A stretch of DNA of 6,175 bases, from contig JAHXIM010000331.1 in NCBI GenBank assembly GCA_025655635.1, positions 1 through 6,175 on the forward strand. Reading direction: 5' to 3'. Origin of the DNA: a gamma proteobacterium symbiont of Lucinoma myriamae (GTDB taxonomy: Bacteria > Pseudomonadota > Gammaproteobacteria > GRL18). Position 1 is the first letter of the stretch; every line of letters starts with the position of its first letter. This document shows, in pieces, positions 6,171 to 6,175 of the stretch. The notes under the pieces were generated by a model. It was not told the DNA's origin. It did not search any database and saw only the letters and a list, made by a program, of their open reading frames with translations. A program made the position numbers and the translations under genes.

Positions 6171-6175
6171 GTAAA

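Overview
The window is a conserved housekeeping block from a gammaproteobacterium with a fairly AT-rich genome. It carries rpsB-tsf (ribosomal protein S2 and elongation factor Ts) on the minus strand and map-glnD (methionine aminopeptidase and the PII uridylyltransferase) diverging from them on the plus strand. All four proteins are full length with their diagnostic residues intact. The gene order (map divergent from rpsB-tsf, glnD after map) is the classic gammaproteobacterial one, and the Map and GlnD sequences resemble the E. coli proteins closely. The GlnD sequence differs enough from the enteric version to suggest a non-enteric lineage, but I cannot name a genus.

Layout: positions 1-214 are non-coding downstream of tsf. 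They hold an AT-rich inverted repeat that may end the rpsB-tsf transcript, a compact GC-rich hairpin, and at the extreme left edge a ribosome binding site plus ATG that may start the next minus-strand gene. That gene would be pyrH by usual synteny, but this cannot be confirmed. tsf occupies 215-1093. The 176-base rpsB-tsf spacer contains two separate stem-loops. rpsB occupies 1270-2028. The 402-base divergent region (2029-2430) holds the rpsB promoter, a roughly 225-nt highly structured rpsB leader, and the map promoter. map is 2431-3195, glnD is 3288-6014, and the last 161 bases contain no gene I can support.

How the genes work together: rpsB and tsf form a translation operon. map encodes the enzyme that trims initiator Met from new proteins. 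GlnD senses glutamine and controls nitrogen assimilation through PII. The most informative non-coding signal is the rpsB leader. It can fold into a 5' hairpin, a terminator-like stem followed by six U residues, a long multi-helix stem at the place where S2 autoregulatory leaders (the Rfam t44 family) occur, and a final hairpin that buries the rpsB Shine-Dalgarno sequence. The structures were found by eye from complementarity; no energy calculation was possible.

I see no CRISPR array, tRNA, rRNA, prophage, defence system or clearly novel gene cluster here. The window is core genome, and the interest lies in RNA-level regulation and in the unresolved left edge.
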